Shown here: in pieces, positions 14,503 to 15,286 of the stretch | Layout of the letters: every line of letters starts with the position of its first letter | Numbering within the stretch: position 1 is the first letter of the stretch | Source: Oscillospiraceae bacterium | GTDB taxonomy: Bacteria; Bacillota_A; Clostridia; Oscillospirales; Oscillospiraceae | Assembly (NCBI GenBank): GCA_016302005.1 | Contig: JAEDOK010000029.1 | Span: 1-15,286, forward strand | Direction of reading: 5' to 3' | DNA: 15,286 nucleotides | Made by a program: the position numbers and the translations under genes | Notes under the pieces: model-generated | Databases searched by the model: none | Told to the model about the DNA's origin: nothing | The model's input: only the letters and a program-made list of their open reading frames with translations

Positions 14503-14534
14503 ACAGCGGGTGCCGCGAGGCATCCGCTGTTTTT
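14503..14534 (+). terminator. Intrinsic terminator after the EF-G-like gene
   Basis: A 12-bp stem (ACAGCGGGTGCC with GGCATCCGCTGT, one G-T pair) is capped by a GCGA tetraloop of the GNRA type. It runs into five Ts and lies 10 nt after the stop at 14492. The T-tract touches the ribosome site of the next gene (GGAGG at 14535-14539). Confidence 0.85.
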
Positions 14535-14544
14535 GGAGGAAAAA

Positions 14545-14928
14545 ATGAACAAATATGAATGGTTGGACGCGTATCTGCTGGATAAGGCAGGTGCGGTGAA
14601 GGATTATAAGCTTGAATGGCAGTGGTGGCGCTATCAGGTCGGCGGGAAGCTGTTCGCGGCGACCTGCCAGCCGGGACCGGAGCACAAGGGCTACGACTGC
14701 CGCGAGCTGCTGACACTCAAATGCGACCCGCTTCGCGCAGAGCTGCTGCGCGGGGAGTTTCCCGATATTATTCCCGGCTTTTACTGCGACAAGCGGCACT
14801 GGATCTCCGTTTTTCTCGACGGCGAAGTGCCGGCGGATGTGCTGCGGGATCTCTGCGACAGCTCTTATCGGCTGGTGTTTGAGAAGCTGACAAAGAAGCT
14901 TCAAAGGGAGATCACGGAACAGCAATAA
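14545..14928 (+). CDS. MmcQ/YjbR family protein
   Basis: 127 residues, typical for this family (formerly DUF419). Recognisable segments are YQVGGKLFA (about 29-37), LTLKCDPLRAELLR (about 56-69), PDIIPGFYCDKRHWISVFLDG (about 73-93) and SSYRLVFEKLTKK (about 105-117). The fold resembles the CyaY/DNA-binding double-wing type. Members are described as possible DNA-binding proteins, and the function is not established. ATG 14545 has GGAGG 5 nt upstream. A TTG at 14533 in frame is a poorer start. No separate promoter is visible between the terminator hairpin and the start, so expression may depend on read-through from the EF-G-like gene. Confidence 0.88.
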   Translation: MNKYEWLDAYLLDKAGAVKDYKLEWQWWRYQVGGKLFAATCQPGPEHKGYDCRELLTLKCDPLRAELLRGEFPDIIPGFYCDKRHWISVFLDGEVPADVLRDLCDSSYRLVFEKLTKKLQREITEQQ

Positions 14929-14961
14929 TACTGCTTCCCGGGTCGCTTGATGTCATATTGA

Positions 14962-14994
14962 CCACCAGTGGAAAAGAAGCTTTTTCATTGGTGG
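14962..14994. repeat. Imperfect inverted repeat downstream of the YjbR gene
   Basis: CCACCA (14962-14967) pairs with TGGTGG (14989-14994), and GAAAAG pairs with CTTTTTC inside it around AAG, with small bulges. CACAACA follows, so there is no T-tract. It is the first structured element of the 358-nt stretch 14929-15286, which has no convincing gene. Confidence 0.45.
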
Positions 14995-15169
14995 CACAAC
15001 ACCGGTCTGGGTTGCAGATAAGAACACACGCAAGAATGCAATTGCACGGATGATCAGAAGCTTCGGCTTCCTTAGCTCGCGGCAGAAGGAGCTTGTTTGG
15101 AGCCGGTATCATACCAAAGGAAGTTGGAGAGACCCCTTCCCGGAATAAGACAGAATACCGCAGTATGCA

Positions 15170-15205
15170 AAAGCGGAGGGTCGAACCCCTCCGCTTTGCT
15201 CTTTT
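15170..15205 (+). terminator. Intrinsic terminator, 240 nt past the YjbR gene
   Basis: A perfect 11-bp stem (AAAGCGGAGGG with CCCTCCGCTTT) around TCGAAC, with GC pairs outside a bulged A, is followed by CTCTTTT. It is well formed in the plus direction. Its distance from the YjbR stop suggests that the intervening 240 nt are transcribed, as a long trailer or an unrecognised small RNA. Confidence 0.75.
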
Positions 15206-15232
15206 GGCTTTATTTGCGTTGTAATACTGAAC

Positions 15233-15282
15233 ACCGATTAAAATATTCATTTCAATCGGTTTTCAACGCCGTACCGGCGTTG
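15233..15282. repeat. Two adjacent hairpins at the window end
   Basis: ACCGATT-A-AAAT pairs with ATTT-C-AATCGGT around ATTC (15233-15260) and is followed by TTTTC. Directly after it, CAACGCCG and CGGCGTTG pair around TAC (15264-15282). The first could be a terminator, and the second looks like a small palindromic repeat. The window ends before their context can be seen. Confidence 0.5.
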
Positions 15283-15286
15283 CATT

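Noticed and set aside
12357..14552. Minus-strand frame of 731 codons antisense to the EF-G-like gene
   Set aside because: Every domain of EF-G is read on the plus strand. The antisense frame is a by-product of GC-rich codon use and ends in the intergenic region.
14912..15250. Minus-strand frame of 112 codons over the gene-free end of the window
   Set aside because: No ribosome site precedes its ATG. It overlaps two hairpins, a terminator and the end of the YjbR gene, and its peptide matches nothing that I recognise.

Overview
The window looks like chromosomal DNA of an uncultured, moderately GC-rich, Gram-positive anaerobe of the Clostridia, probably Oscillospirales (Ruminococcaceae/Oscillospiraceae-like). 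The reasons are strong GGAGG-type ribosome sites, SigA-type promoters, the Firmicute pairing of mltG with a U32/TrhP gene, a WecG/TagA-type glycosyltransferase, an EF-G paralogue, and the palindromic repeats packed between operons. This placement is an inference from gene content. No rRNA, tRNA, CRISPR array or complete insertion sequence was seen.

Layout. 1-281 is repeat-rich and has no gene. 282-4887 is a tight minus-strand operon read as wecG/tagA-like glycosyltransferase, tmk, DJ-1/PfpI protein, mltG, U32/trhP. It is driven by a near-consensus extended -10 promoter at 4913-4941. 4888-5299 holds that promoter and two tandem, related MITE-like palindromes. 5300-6118 (+) encodes a 272-residue cysteine-rich protein of unknown function. 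6119-6508 lies between convergent genes and is filled with hairpins, including a perfect 33-bp inverted repeat of the widespread CHCEERSDVAI type. 6509-9204 (-) is ftsH followed by an overlapping mscS-type channel gene. 9205-9439 is a divergent promoter region. 9440-12263 (+) is rlmB followed 4 nt later by a 682-residue membrane protein. 12429-14492 (+) is an EF-G-like GTPase with its own promoter and a strong terminator, and 14545-14928 (+) is an MmcQ/YjbR family gene. The last 358 nt hold a terminator, other hairpins and no convincing gene.

The most interesting item is the gene at 10215-12263. Its membrane and cytoplasmic layout follows a heavy-metal (P1B) P-type ATPase, but the catalytic signatures I looked for are missing or changed. 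The CPC motif reads IPF, the DKTGT position reads RDEDI, TGDN reads ATRD, GDGxND is not found, and the actuator loop is too short for a TGE domain. It also carries a roughly 155-residue charged, proline-rich N-terminal extension. I read it as a catalytically dead pseudo-P-type ATPase of unknown role, co-transcribed with a 23S rRNA methyltransferase.

Most other genes are housekeeping: cell wall (mltG, glycosyltransferase), nucleotide metabolism (tmk), tRNA/rRNA modification (trhP, rlmB), translation (EF-G-like), membrane proteostasis (ftsH) and osmotic protection (mscS).
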